DNA of 14,939 nucleotides from Kiritimatiellales bacterium (GCA_015486775.1 WFRA01000328.1:1-14939), one strand, 5' to 3'. Positions 1 to 8,553 are shown, counted from the first letter of the stretch. Numbers and translations are program-made. The notes: a model not told the origin generated them from the letters alone.

Positions 1-648
1 ACGCTTGTAGTCGGAGAGATAGGGGAAGCAGGAGACGACCCGCCCGATACGCGGCTCCAGCGCGGCGCAGGCGAGCGCAAGCCCGCCGCCCTGGCTCTGG
101 CCCATCGCCCCGACGCGGCCCTCATCCACCTCCGGCAGCTCCATGACAATTTTTGCCAGTTGGGCGGCATCGAGATAGATGGAGCGAAACAGCAGCTTTT
201 CCGGCGCATCTTCCAGCCCCCGGACAATCTGCCCGCCGAGGGTCTGGCCCTTGACCCCACCGACATCTTCGGAGAGGCCGCCCTGTCCGCGGCAGTCGAG
301 CGCCGCAACGGCGAAGCCTGCGGCGACATAGTCCAGCTTGTCGTGCCAGTCGCCGCTGTCCCAGAAATAGCCGTGGAACTGGAGCACCGCCGGATGCGGC
401 GCAGGCACGTTTTTCGGCTGGAGCAGCTTGGCATGGATGCGCGCCCCACCGACCCCGGTGAACCAGAGGTGCGAGCAGGTCGCGAACGGAACCTGGAACT
501 CCTCGTCCGGGACAATCTCGATCTGCGGATCGATTGCCCCCATCTCTTCGAGAGCGACATCCCAGTATCCATCGAAACCATCCGGGCGCGGATTGGTTCC
601 GCGATATTTCCACAGCTCCTCCAGCGGCATATCAAATAGCGCAGGCAT
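1..648 (-). CDS. Acetylxylan esterase / cephalosporin-C deacetylase family (CE7, AXE1), 3' end cut by window edge
   Basis: An alpha/beta-hydrolase that would remove acetyl groups from xylo-oligosaccharides or similar acetylated sugars. The first 216 codons are present and the frame is still open at base 1. It opens MPALFDMPLEELWKYRG, like CE7 enzymes such as Bacillus subtilis Cah. Further family signatures are PAVLQFHGY (residues 86-94), the CRGQGG loop (119-124, oxyanion region), SIYLDAAQ (156-163) and the nucleophile elbow GQSQGGG with Ser185. The catalytic Asp and His should lie in the missing C-terminal third. No signal peptide is visible, so it probably acts in the cytoplasm on imported oligosaccharides. 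The start has a purine-rich AGAGGAAAAGGA directly upstream. It is the last visible gene of the minus-strand series, 65 bp after the acetyltransferase gene. CE7 membership is strong; the natural substrate is inferred. Confidence 0.9.
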   Translation of the reverse strand, partial: MPALFDMPLEELWKYRGTNPRPDGFDGYWDVALEEMGAIDPQIEIVPDEEFQVPFATCSHLWFTGVGGARIHAKLLQPKNVPAPHPAVLQFHGYFWDSGDWHDKLDYVAAGFAVAALDCRGQGGLSEDVGGVKGQTLGGQIVRGLEDAPEKLLFRSIYLDAAQLAKIVMELPEVDEGRVGAMGQSQGGGLALACAALEPRIGRVVSCFPYLSDYKR

Positions 649-713
649 TCCTTTTCCTCTAAAAAAATATTCAAAACCCTTCTTTGAAAAGTTTTCGCTC
701 AAACCGAAGCCCA

Positions 714-1208
714 TCAATCAGACAACGGGCAAAGATAATCAATATGCCGTTGAACTTCCTTGAAGCCGTGCCGTTCATACAATTTTCGAGCGGGCGCAAA
801 GGAGTCATCCGTTCCTGTGGTGACCTTGGCAATCTCCATGCCGGAATCTTTCATCGCGTTCAAAACTTTGCGGTGCAGAATTCCACCAATTCCCTGCCCT
901 GAGAAATCGGGAGAGACCGCATTGTCCAAGACAACGCCTATTTTTGTCTCCGTATTGATCGAATACATGGCATAGCCCACCACTTTCCCTTCGAGTTCAG
1001 CCACGAAAAATTGATTGGGATTCGTCTCCGAAAATTTCAGGATTGGCTCCAACTTGTGCCGCCACCACGGTTTTTTTCCGCGCATTCCATACTGGTCTTC
1101 AATCATCTTCCAAAGCGTAACATTTGCCCAAGCATGCTGGGTTATCTCAACGACCGCCGCTTTGTCCGACGGCTTGTATTCCCTAATGGATATGGCTTCA
1201 TTCCTCAT
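714..1208 (-). CDS. GNAT-family N-acetyltransferase
   Basis: A 164-residue single-domain GNAT protein of usual length, transferring an acetyl group from acetyl-CoA to an unknown acceptor. Motif A is clear: beta-strand IGVVLDNAVSP (90-100), then the pyrophosphate-binding loop SGQGIGG (103-109), where Ser103 takes the position usually held by Arg or Gln. Motif B is APARKLYERHGFKEV (138-152), the common C-terminal GNAT signature. There is no signal peptide or membrane segment, so it is cytoplasmic. The start has a GGGAG about 6 bases upstream. The gene lies 39 bp after the lyase and 65 bp before the esterase, with no convincing terminator on either side, so co-transcription is plausible. The acceptor cannot be deduced; a role in glycan metabolism is suggested only by position. 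Confidence 0.88.
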   Translation of the reverse strand: MRNEAISIREYKPSDKAAVVEITQHAWANVTLWKMIEDQYGMRGKKPWWRHKLEPILKFSETNPNQFFVAELEGKVVGYAMYSINTETKIGVVLDNAVSPDFSGQGIGGILHRKVLNAMKDSGMEIAKVTTGTDDSFAPARKLYERHGFKEVQRHIDYLCPLSD

Positions 1209-1247
1209 AATTAACTCCCAATTCTCAAGCGCAAAAAAAACAACATA

Positions 1248-4200
1248 CTATTTAAAAACATTTTTGAAACATCTCTTACTCAAATCGGAAAGAGAAGAAA
1301 CTGTTACAAACCACTTTCCTTTATCCAAGCTGATTTTCCCGGACTCAGGAACCGCATCGATCTGACTGTCGGCGTGGACATAGACCGGATTGCCGATTCC
1401 GGAAAGATCGATTTTATAGATCGTGTTGGAGGCGGCCACGTCGACCTCGCCGCAATACATGTGCAGCTGCCCCTGCGGAAGCTGCATGGCATAGGCATCG
1501 AACGGCGCGGCGCCTTCCAATAGCGGGACAGGCTCCAGCGTCCGGCTTTTCCACTCCGCCCGCGCATCGAAATGGGCATTGGTGAGGGAGGTTTCTTGCA
1601 AAATGGTTTTCCCATCGTAGTCCAACTTTGTACCTTCTCCGATAAACGCGCTCTGCACAGCCCCTTCGCCATTCAGTTCCACGCAGGCGATGTCGGCATC
1701 GGCAACGCACTCCCCGTGCGCCAACACACCCTTTTTTCCCGCCTTTTTGGAAAGTACCTGCAACGTGCGCCCGCCATCGTGCAAAACCACCCCGAAGGCA
1801 TTGGCGGTCTCGAACTTTTCCGCTTCCAGAGGTTGGAACTCGCCGGTAGTTCGGGAAATGCGCATCACTACGAAATATTCCTGGATGCCCCGGCGGCTCT
1901 TTGCGTTTCCGGACAGCGTCCAATCAGGGGGAATCTTGTCTGGATCGCGCGGTTCCAGCGAATAGGTCTTGCAGGGCATGAGATCCTTCCCAAAGCTTTT
2001 CTTTACGCTTAAATTAGCCGATTCCGGAAAGAGGAACTGGCCATCCAGCCGGGCCAGGGGGCGAACGATCGAGAAGGTTTTCGCAGAGTCGTCAAAGACG
2101 ATCGGCTTTTGGGTATGCGAGTGGAGCAGCCAGTCGAACGATGCGTTTTTGTTTGTGGCGACAAGCTGGTCGTGTACCACCACATAGTCCGGTTTGATAA
2201 AGAGCAGCTTGCGCTTGAAATAGCGGAGGCGCCCTTCGTAGATATCCGGGTCGGAGGCATCGCCCTTCGTGTAGCCATACAACAGCGACGAATAGTAGGT
2301 TTCGGTTTTCCCGTCCGCGCCTTCCGTGCGCCACGCCTGCCCTTTGCCATCCACCAGGATGGTATTGTGCGCAATAGTTTGTACTGCATAGCCCTTGAAA
2401 TGCGGGCTTCCATACCAGTCGTAGGCTCCGCCGTCGATGGCCAGCTTGTCGCCGTAGGCATTGATGACGAAATGGTTTTGGTCGGCATGCTGGTGGCCGG
2501 CAAAATAGGTACCGGCGTGCATCCCCACCGCCACATTCTCATAGCCATTTGGTAGGCAGGTGTTGAAAACAACCCATCCAATATGCGGCCAGAACTGAGA
2601 CTGGTTCAGATCCACTGGCGGCCGCTGGGGCTCCATACCGGAAAACATCTCGCCGACATACCAGCATCCATACGGGAATCCCGTTTTTTTTGACAGATGG
2701 GCAATCAGATCTCCCGCCCCATAGAGCGAAAAAGGCCCGCGAACCGTATCGTTCCCGTCTCCGTTCGTATCGGCGAAACTAATGGCGAATCCACCGGGCG
2801 GAGCACAATAGATGGGGAATTTTACCGTATTTTTCAGCCAGGGATGCTTGTACAGGTTGTCCCCGGGAAATACCTGCAAGACATCCGCAAACTCGGAAAG
2901 CATCCTTCCGCCATAGCGCCAGTAGGCGATCCCCTCCTGGTTTTCGCCATCGAATCCCATGGAGGGCAGAAAGCGATAGACGATATCATTTCGAGCCGAC
3001 TCCAGCCAATAGCGTGCCGGTTCGCAATGACCCAGTAGCACCATGGCTCCAACCCCAAGCGCTTCCGTTTTTTTCCAGGTGTGATTCTGGGCGGGATTAA
3101 GACTGAATGGGATGACCCCTTCGTCCGCACACTGCTGGCAGCGTGCCTGGATGCAATCCATTGCTTTCTCCCGTTCGGAGGCAGACAAATCATTGTATAG
3201 CGCATCGAAAGTCCAACTTATGCCGATCAAAAGATCTCCTGCACCGAGATCGTATGATATCTGGCTACTTGCTCCGTTGGGATCCCATTCCGCCACCTCC
3301 AACAACCGTTTTTTTGCTAATTCCCTTACTTCGGAACTGACCTTCCCCTGCTGGAGATATTCCCCCAAGTCCAGCATGCGCCGGGCGGTTGGCAATACCA
3401 CTCCGTGGCCGACCTTTCGCAACCATTCGTTTTTTGTCATCCCCGAACCGCGCCGAGCCACACCATCGACCGGGATAGGAGTTCCAATGCTTTCAGCAAC
3501 CCGCTTGGCCAACGCCCCTTCATCCACCGCCAACCAAGTCTCCAGACCAGCAAGACGGGGGTGGGGCGTTTTACCCAACACCCCCCAATCCGCTGGCTGA
3601 AGCCGGAACGTGTGAGCGTGTGTAGGGATTATGAAGTGGTGTATATCCGACCAGCGATCCGAAAGCTGATTCTTCATGTAGTAACGCCAATACCAGTCAC
3701 CCGAAGAAAAATCCTTTTTCGGGACATAGAGCGGTTCCTTCAGCTCAATATTCCAAACCTTGGAACGCGGAAATTCCGGGCTCCGGGAAATCTGCAAGCG
3801 CTCCGTTCCGCCATCCGGCAAAGGTGCCCACTGGAAGCAGGGAATCCGCGAGTAGAACAGGCCGTCGTCAATCACGGTGCCGGTTCCGTCTTCCTTCACG
3901 AAGCGGAAATCCTTGACGGCAAAATTCATGTCCACCTCGGGATCGAGTTTTTTGTTGGTGGAGTAGAGCCGGAACTCCCGGATAATATCGCCCTCCTTGA
4001 ACCGGTTGCCGTCGGTGGATTCGAGGTCGGCAAAATCGAAGGCAAAGGATTTCGACTGCTCATCGATGGCGTCGGAAACATAGAAGTGCCCGTTTTCCCC
4101 CGTATCAAACATGATGGCAAAAGGGACGGCCTTGTGTTCGGAAATCTCCCGCCGAACACTAAACTTGACCACCATATTTTTCTCGATCTTGATCTTTGGA

Positions 4201-4391
4201 TAAAACTGGAGGGTATTGTATTTTGCCCCCTTTTTATCCCGCATCGAAACCTCGCCGGTCTTTTCGTTGTAGATAGGCGTTGGCCGCTCCTTGTCCACCG
4301 AATCCAGATGATCCGAAAGTTTCCAGACCACCTTCTCCGCATGGCACGTCCCGACAAGGGCAACCAAAATCAATCCCAAAAACACTCGCAT
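1248..4391 (-). CDS. Secreted polysaccharide lyase, DUF4962 plus heparinase II/III-like
   Basis: A large exported enzyme expected to cleave uronate-containing glycan by beta-elimination. Numbering here is from the upstream ATG at 4415. I place the start at Met9 (4391) because GGAAGAGG lies just before it, while the ATG at 4415 has no ribosome-binding site. MRVFLGLILVALVGTCHA is a signal peptide. Residues about 27-180 form a beta-rich extension. A DUF4962-like segment follows (about 185-270, with IPCFQWAPLPDGG), then a helical alpha/alpha-toroid (about 285-600) with NHTW (444-447) and QEGIAYWRYG (493-502). The heparinase II/III beta-sandwich carries GHQHADQNHFV (640-650), DGGAYDWY and AHNTILVDGKGQ (682-693). 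His445, Tyr498, His641 and His643 are candidate catalytic or metal-site residues by analogy with PL15/PL17-type enzymes. At 1047 residues it is longer than typical oligoalginate lyases, mostly through terminal extensions. Substrate and PL family are unresolved. Confidence 0.85.
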   Translation of the reverse strand: MRVFLGLILVALVGTCHAEKVVWKLSDHLDSVDKERPTPIYNEKTGEVSMRDKKGAKYNTLQFYPKIKIEKNMVVKFSVRREISEHKAVPFAIMFDTGENGHFYVSDAIDEQSKSFAFDFADLESTDGNRFKEGDIIREFRLYSTNKKLDPEVDMNFAVKDFRFVKEDGTGTVIDDGLFYSRIPCFQWAPLPDGGTERLQISRSPEFPRSKVWNIELKEPLYVPKKDFSSGDWYWRYYMKNQLSDRWSDIHHFIIPTHAHTFRLQPADWGVLGKTPHPRLAGLETWLAVDEGALAKRVAESIGTPIPVDGVARRGSGMTKNEWLRKVGHGVVLPTARRMLDLGEYLQQGKVSSEVRELAKKRLLEVAEWDPNGASSQISYDLGAGDLLIGISWTFDALYNDLSASEREKAMDCIQARCQQCADEGVIPFSLNPAQNHTWKKTEALGVGAMVLLGHCEPARYWLESARNDIVYRFLPSMGFDGENQEGIAYWRYGGRMLSEFADVLQVFPGDNLYKHPWLKNTVKFPIYCAPPGGFAISFADTNGDGNDTVRGPFSLYGAGDLIAHLSKKTGFPYGCWYVGEMFSGMEPQRPPVDLNQSQFWPHIGWVVFNTCLPNGYENVAVGMHAGTYFAGHQHADQNHFVINAYGDKLAIDGGAYDWYGSPHFKGYAVQTIAHNTILVDGKGQAWRTEGADGKTETYYSSLLYGYTKGDASDPDIYEGRLRYFKRKLLFIKPDYVVVHDQLVATNKNASFDWLLHSHTQKPIVFDDSAKTFSIVRPLARLDGQFLFPESANLSVKKSFGKDLMPCKTYSLEPRDPDKIPPDWTLSGNAKSRRGIQEYFVVMRISRTTGEFQPLEAEKFETANAFGVVLHDGGRTLQVLSKKAGKKGVLAHGECVADADIACVELNGEGAVQSAFIGEGTKLDYDGKTILQETSLTNAHFDARAEWKSRTLEPVPLLEGAAPFDAYAMQLPQGQLHMYCGEVDVAASNTIYKIDLSGIGNPVYVHADSQIDAVPESGKISLDKGKWFVTVSSLSDLSKRCFKNVFK

Positions 4392-4420
4392 AGCTAACCT
4401 CTTCCTTTTATCCATTGTTT

Positions 4421-4530
4421 ATATTGCGTATTTCGTATTGCATACTGCGTATTCTTTTGGATCGCTAATTTCGCGAATCTGGATTCTTTAATTCGCAACC
4501 TTCAGACCTTCGACTTTCTGACCTTTGACC
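4421..4530. repeat. Degenerate short-word repeats between transporter and lyase
   Basis: The gap holds three blocks of imperfect short repeats. At 4426-4453 GCGTATT occurs twice (4426-4432, 4447-4453) with CGTATT (4434-4439) between. At 4461-4496 the words TCGCTAATT, TTCGCGAA (a perfect 8-bp palindrome, 4470-4477) and AATTCGC occur. At 4497-4530, read on the minus strand, 7-8 base units close to AGGTCNGA recur four to five times and run up to the transporter stop codon. No ORF or terminator was seen here. Whether these words belong to a genome-wide dispersed family cannot be decided from one window. Confidence 0.5.
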
Positions 4531-5876
4531 TAGCTTCCAGCCTTTGGAGGCTCGACCTTCCGGTTGCCGGCCAGCAGGATCGGAATGATGCACCCCATTG
4601 TAACCAGTGAACATCCCACAAAAAATATGTGGTAGTGGTTGAACTCGTGCCCCCACAAAATCACATGCCACCCGCGAATGGCCTTCATGACAAACCCCGC
4701 CAGCGTGGCGGAAAACATGACGCTGATTCCAATAAACAGGCGCACAAAGGCAAAGTAGCCCGCCCGCCCCTTTTCCGGGAAAATTTCGAGGCCGTAGTTG
4801 GTCGAAAGCATCGAGTGGGTCGTGCCGGCACAGCCATTGATAAACTGGTAGGCAATGATGGGCCAGATCCCCCACCAGGCGGAGGTGACCCAGAGCATCA
4901 TAAACAGCCCGACCCCGCCGGAAACAGCCATCAGCGGCTTGCGAGTTCCGATGCGGTCGGACACCCGGCCCATAACCAGCAGCATGACCATGTTGATCAG
5001 ACTCGTAATGGCCATGACCCCAACAATCTTATCCATCGTATAGTGCAGATAATCGAGCATGTAGGCCGTGGCAAACGTCACCAGTCCAATGCGCCCGCCC
5101 GCCCAAAGCACATAGAATAAGATATAGCCCCAAAGCGGAAAGGAGCGATAGTTCAAGCGGTCTGGATCGTCCTTTTTCCCCATGAAGCGGGCCGGAACCG
5201 GCTCGCGGTCCGTGACGGTCGCCATCAGGACAATCGCAAACAGGTGCGAAAGGGCGATCAGCAAAAAAAGGGCGGCATACGAAGAGAGGTAGGGATAGCG
5301 GGTGGCCACCTGTCCAAAAAGCATGATCAGGATGAGCACGCCCAGCGCGGAAATAAGCCACTTGACGCTGGTGAACCAGCCCCGGTAGTGCTCCGGAACC
5401 AGCGAACCGATCCAGCTCGTCTCTACATTGTTTTGCACCCCGCTGGCGCCCGAAAGGCCAAACAAGAGGAAAAAATAGGCAATCAGACAAAATGGTTTTG
5501 CCGCCGGAAACGCCATCGCCACGGCCAGCAGGATCGCCAGCATAAGCCCGAAGAAAAGCCCGAGAAAGAGTGCTGCGGCCATCGCCTTCCGGTTCGACTT
5601 GAAGCGGCGGAGGAACAGGGCGCCAACCCACTGCACCAAGGCACCGGCCGATCCCGTTACGGCGGAGACCAGCCCCAGATGCACATCCGTTCCGCCCAGC
5701 GCACGCACCACCGCCGTGTGGATCGGCCCGAATGCGGACTCCTCGCTCTGATACATCACCGATCCGACCCCGAACTTGAAGCGGCTTGGGTTCAGCACCT
5801 TTTTATCGGTAACCTGCCCCTTTTCATTGAGTTGATCAGGACGCGGTTCCTGCGTTTTCCAAAACTTCATGTTCAT
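4530..5876 (-). CDS. MFS sugar transporter
   Basis: A 448-residue inner-membrane permease, a normal MFS length, with about 12 hydrophobic segments and a hydrophilic central loop at about 222-245 dividing two halves. The loop between helices 8 and 9 carries GRVSDRIGTRK (303-313), the second-half version of the MFS GxxxDRxGRR motif. The N-terminal 35 residues are soluble. It probably imports oligosaccharides released by the neighbouring secreted enzymes; this is inferred from context, as no SusC/SusD pair is in view. The chosen ATG at 5876 has GGGAG nine bases upstream; a second ATG at 5870 is an alternative. It directly follows the stop codon of a 10-codon leader ORF in the same frame. The lyase follows after a gap filled with short repeats. 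Confidence 0.87.
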   Translation of the reverse strand: MNMKFWKTQEPRPDQLNEKGQVTDKKVLNPSRFKFGVGSVMYQSEESAFGPIHTAVVRALGGTDVHLGLVSAVTGSAGALVQWVGALFLRRFKSNRKAMAAALFLGLFFGLMLAILLAVAMAFPAAKPFCLIAYFFLLFGLSGASGVQNNVETSWIGSLVPEHYRGWFTSVKWLISALGVLILIMLFGQVATRYPYLSSYAALFLLIALSHLFAIVLMATVTDREPVPARFMGKKDDPDRLNYRSFPLWGYILFYVLWAGGRIGLVTFATAYMLDYLHYTMDKIVGVMAITSLINMVMLLVMGRVSDRIGTRKPLMAVSGGVGLFMMLWVTSAWWGIWPIIAYQFINGCAGTTHSMLSTNYGLEIFPEKGRAGYFAFVRLFIGISVMFSATLAGFVMKAIRGWHVILWGHEFNHYHIFFVGCSLVTMGCIIPILLAGNRKVEPPKAGS

Positions 5877-5909
5877 TTAGCGTAGCTCCCTGCCAACAAG
5901 TAAGCACAT
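5877..5909 (-). CDS. Putative 10-codon leader ORF upstream of the transporter
   Basis: A tiny ORF encoding MCLLVGRELR. It has a near-ideal Shine-Dalgarno, GGAGG (5915-5919), five bases before its ATG, better than that of the transporter itself. Its TAA is immediately followed by the transporter ATG, so the two are in the same frame and separated only by the stop codon. This arrangement favours termination-reinitiation coupling or stop-codon read-through extending the transporter N-terminus. No run of a single regulatory codon is visible, so classic amino-acid attenuation is unlikely. It could also be chance; there is no homology evidence. Confidence 0.35.
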   Translation of the reverse strand: MCLLVGRELR

Positions 5910-5974
5910 AGTTACCTCCATATCAACCATCCCCTTTTGCGCATGTCGGATTGCTTTTCCAACAAGTTTGCATC

Positions 5975-6011
5975 CACAGATTTTCAGGATTTGAATTTGT
6001 GGAAATCTGTG
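5975..6011. repeat. Inverted repeat between beta-helix gene and transporter
   Basis: CACAGATTT (5975-5983) and AAATCTGTG (6003-6011) are perfect 9-bp inverted arms around a 19-base spacer. On the + strand a T-run follows, but no + strand gene is upstream of it. On the minus strand, the direction of transcription, the run becomes an A-tract before the stem, so it does not make a normal terminator for the beta-helix gene. It may be an operator, an mRNA structure or a dispersed repeat. The rest of the 5910-6090 gap holds no gene and no clear promoter. A 9-bp direct repeat ACTTGTTGG (minus strand, at 5893-5901 and 5959-5967) is also present. Confidence 0.4.
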
Positions 6012-6090
6012 ACCTCTTTTTTTAGCTATGGCTTTGTCGCGCTGCTTATTAGTGTTTTATTTGCTCCAGAACAGACATGTCGGCCTGCCA

Positions 6091-8553
6091 TCACTCGTAG
6101 CACCCCAGCCGGACGGAATCCATCTGCATGTCCCCTTGCTCTGCGATGGTTGCCGGCGCGATATGGATTTTTCCGGAAAGCGATGTGGCATCCCCCGGAA
6201 TGGCGACCCCGTCCGCAATCTTTTGGTTGTCGATCCAAACCGTGTATTCGTCTTCGTCAAAATCAAACTCGATTTCAAGACAATACCAGACGTTGTCCAC
6301 CCATGAACCGGAAAAGGTTTCGTTGTTGTTGCGCCAGGAACCGTTGGCCGCACCGTAGATCCAGTAGATCGCAGGCTCGCCGGCGTCGGTTGAATAGAAA
6401 GGATAAACAGAACTGCTATGGCCGTTGATCTTGACCCATGTCCGGTAGTAGCCGCGCATAATTGGAACCCCAACATCCCGATCCATCCGAACAGAATAGC
6501 TGGCGGAGAGATCCCGCAGGCGCACGCTACGCGCACCCTCCGCCGGATCGGAGTCCGTCGTGTACACATCGGTCTGCCCCGGTGTCTCGATGAGATCCCA
6601 CCCGACGGGATTTCCGTCGGGATATTCGAAACCATCCTCGAACCTCGCTCGGTGGAAGGCATTGTAGATGTCCGCCGTATCGGAAACATGGTCGTAATGG
6701 CTCCATGAATATTCCGCCCGGCGGAAGACATGTTCGTTGTAGATGTTGCCGTAGATCTCGAAATGGGGAACGTCGATCCCTGCGCCGACAAGAAACTCCT
6801 CCTTGTATTTCGGGCTACCGGAATTAAGTGTCACAACATCGTTGGCCGTGGGTATTTGCGTGTACCCGCATAGATTGCTATAGCCGGAGAAATGGAACAT
6901 GATAGCGCAGCGCTCGTCCCCATCGGTGTCGAAAATAAAGCGGTTGCTGCAAATGGTATACCCGTTGCCGTAGATCTCTCGGTCAACCGCATCCTGGTTC
7001 CAGTTGGGCAAGGCGATCGCATTCGCATTTTCCTGTCCGTACGAAGAATCGGTAAACAAAAATTCGTTTCCGGAAACAACAACGCCGGAAACCCTATCCC
7101 TAAAATCCAGACAGTGGCCAGAAACATCCCGGAATAGGTTGCTTTGAACCAATATGTCGTGGCAGCAGTGCGCGGCGTAGAGGCCGTGGGCATGTTGGTT
7201 AAAGCCTATCGTGTCGAAGGCACAATTTTCGATGGTTATATTGTACGCATTCGTTCCGAGAATGCTAATTGCGCCATAATATAAATCGGGCATATTCTTG
7301 AACGTGCACTGGTTGATGGTTATGTCGCGACAATCGTTGTAACTCTGTGTTACGGCACTCTCCAGCAGTACGGTGTAGCCTGAGCAGTTCCCGGTAAAAT
7401 TCAGGTGGCGCACCTCGATGTTGCGGCTTCCCCGAAGCCTCAGCTCGCTTCCGGCGGTCAGCACGGTTCCCACTGGGGTCGTTCCCCGCAGACACAAGCG
7501 ATGGTTCGCACTCCCCCGGTTTTCAAACACCACATGCCCGGCATCGTATTCACCGGCAGCGAACCACACAGTCAACGGCTCGAAAGCAAGGGTGGACTGC
7601 ACTCTGTTCCAGAAGAGCACATCGGTGTAGGCGGCGGCGTTGGCTGGATCTGCCCCCGAACCGGATCCCTTGGCACCCGGCGCAACATAGAGACCTTCCA
7701 AGGGCGGGCCGTACAACACAAACAGCAATCCCGAATCCGGCGGTGGAACCATGCCCACATCCTCGGCGGAATCCCCCAGCAGCATCTCATAGACATACAC
7801 ATCGCTATCCCCGGTTTCGGCATGCCCCGCGCTCAAATAGCCTATTCCCGAAACAGTTCCCTGCCAGTCGGTCACGGTCAGGTCGGGCTTGGCGTTCGGA
7901 TTGCTTTCATTCACCCACACCTTGATCGTATTCTCCACCTCATCCATAAACCAGTAGATCCTATAGGCCGAATCATAGGCAACGTATTCACTGAGGGTGG
8001 TAACCGCAATACCGCCATTGTTGTAGCGCAGAACCAAATTCCACTTCGAACCATTCCAACTAAAGCCGACCGCCGCACCGGCACCCGAACCTAGCGAAAC
8101 CGTATCGGAAAACCCGGCATAGGCGAAACAGGCATTCGCGGCATCGGAACCTCCTCCGCCCGACAGGATTTTCAGGCGAACCATGGCATAGGCTTGGGTT
8201 TTCCCGTTTAGATCGATCGAGGTTTCGCGCCCCACATAAACCGCTCCATAGGTTCGCTTGACGATCCTCATGAAACCATCATAGGCATCAAAATAATTCC
8301 CATTGGACTGGGTGGAAGGAATTTTCCATGCGGAACTTTCATCGAACCCGACGATGCTTCCGCCGGAACAGGTTGCGTTGCCGTTCGTATCCACAAGATC
8401 CCTTCCGCTACGATAGATTCCGTTAGTATAATCGGGGTGGCTCGAATCCGTATTGAACTCCTCGCGAACCAGCAGACCCGCACCCGCCTGCATCCCCGCC
8501 AATAGAACCATCAGGAGCAACGCTCCGCTTAATTTCATCTGCTTCCTCTTCAT
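6091..8553 (-). CDS. Secreted right-handed beta-helix protein with jelly-roll-like modules at both ends
   Basis: An exported 820-residue protein, probably a pectate-lyase-fold lyase or hydrolase acting on polysaccharide outside the cell. The start at 8553 is chosen because MKRKQMKLSG matches the openings of the two upstream paralogues; ATGs at 8595 and 8538 are alternatives. The signal peptide is about 1-25. Residues about 26-268 are a LamG/ConA-like module shared with both upstream genes. YVAPGAKGSGSG (289-300) starts a parallel beta-helix (to about 626), with repeating coils such as DITINQCTF, NITIENCAF, DILVQSNLF and GVVVSGNEF. Residues about 636-820 form a second jelly-roll-like domain (FEDGFEYPDG to the end), possibly carbohydrate-binding. 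No catalytic triad can be assigned by eye. A promoter-like element lies just upstream, so it may have its own transcript. Confidence 0.82.
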   Translation of the reverse strand: MKRKQMKLSGALLLMVLLAGMQAGAGLLVREEFNTDSSHPDYTNGIYRSGRDLVDTNGNATCSGGSIVGFDESSAWKIPSTQSNGNYFDAYDGFMRIVKRTYGAVYVGRETSIDLNGKTQAYAMVRLKILSGGGGSDAANACFAYAGFSDTVSLGSGAGAAVGFSWNGSKWNLVLRYNNGGIAVTTLSEYVAYDSAYRIYWFMDEVENTIKVWVNESNPNAKPDLTVTDWQGTVSGIGYLSAGHAETGDSDVYVYEMLLGDSAEDVGMVPPPDSGLLFVLYGPPLEGLYVAPGAKGSGSGADPANAAAYTDVLFWNRVQSTLAFEPLTVWFAAGEYDAGHVVFENRGSANHRLCLRGTTPVGTVLTAGSELRLRGSRNIEVRHLNFTGNCSGYTVLLESAVTQSYNDCRDITINQCTFKNMPDLYYGAISILGTNAYNITIENCAFDTIGFNQHAHGLYAAHCCHDILVQSNLFRDVSGHCLDFRDRVSGVVVSGNEFLFTDSSYGQENANAIALPNWNQDAVDREIYGNGYTICSNRFIFDTDGDERCAIMFHFSGYSNLCGYTQIPTANDVVTLNSGSPKYKEEFLVGAGIDVPHFEIYGNIYNEHVFRRAEYSWSHYDHVSDTADIYNAFHRARFEDGFEYPDGNPVGWDLIETPGQTDVYTTDSDPAEGARSVRLRDLSASYSVRMDRDVGVPIMRGYYRTWVKINGHSSSVYPFYSTDAGEPAIYWIYGAANGSWRNNNETFSGSWVDNVWYCLEIEFDFDEDEYTVWIDNQKIADGVAIPGDATSLSGKIHIAPATIAEQGDMQMDSVRLGCYE

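Noticed and set aside
649..713. Possible terminator between the acetyltransferase and the esterase
   Set aside because: TTCAAA and TTTGAA can pair before a T-run, but the stem is only about six mostly A-T pairs, too weak to call.
1231..1247. T-run (minus strand) after the lyase stop as a terminator
   Set aside because: There is a run of T residues on the minus strand but no GC-rich stem before it.
3405..4397. 330-codon open frame on the + strand opposite the lyase gene
   Set aside because: It is antisense to a convincing signal-peptide-bearing enzyme, its product has no recognisable motif, and GC-rich codon bias readily leaves such frames open.
4392..4415. Upstream ATG at 4415 as the lyase start
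   Set aside because: It lacks a ribosome-binding site, whereas GGAAGAGG is well spaced before the ATG at 4391, which still gives a complete signal peptide.
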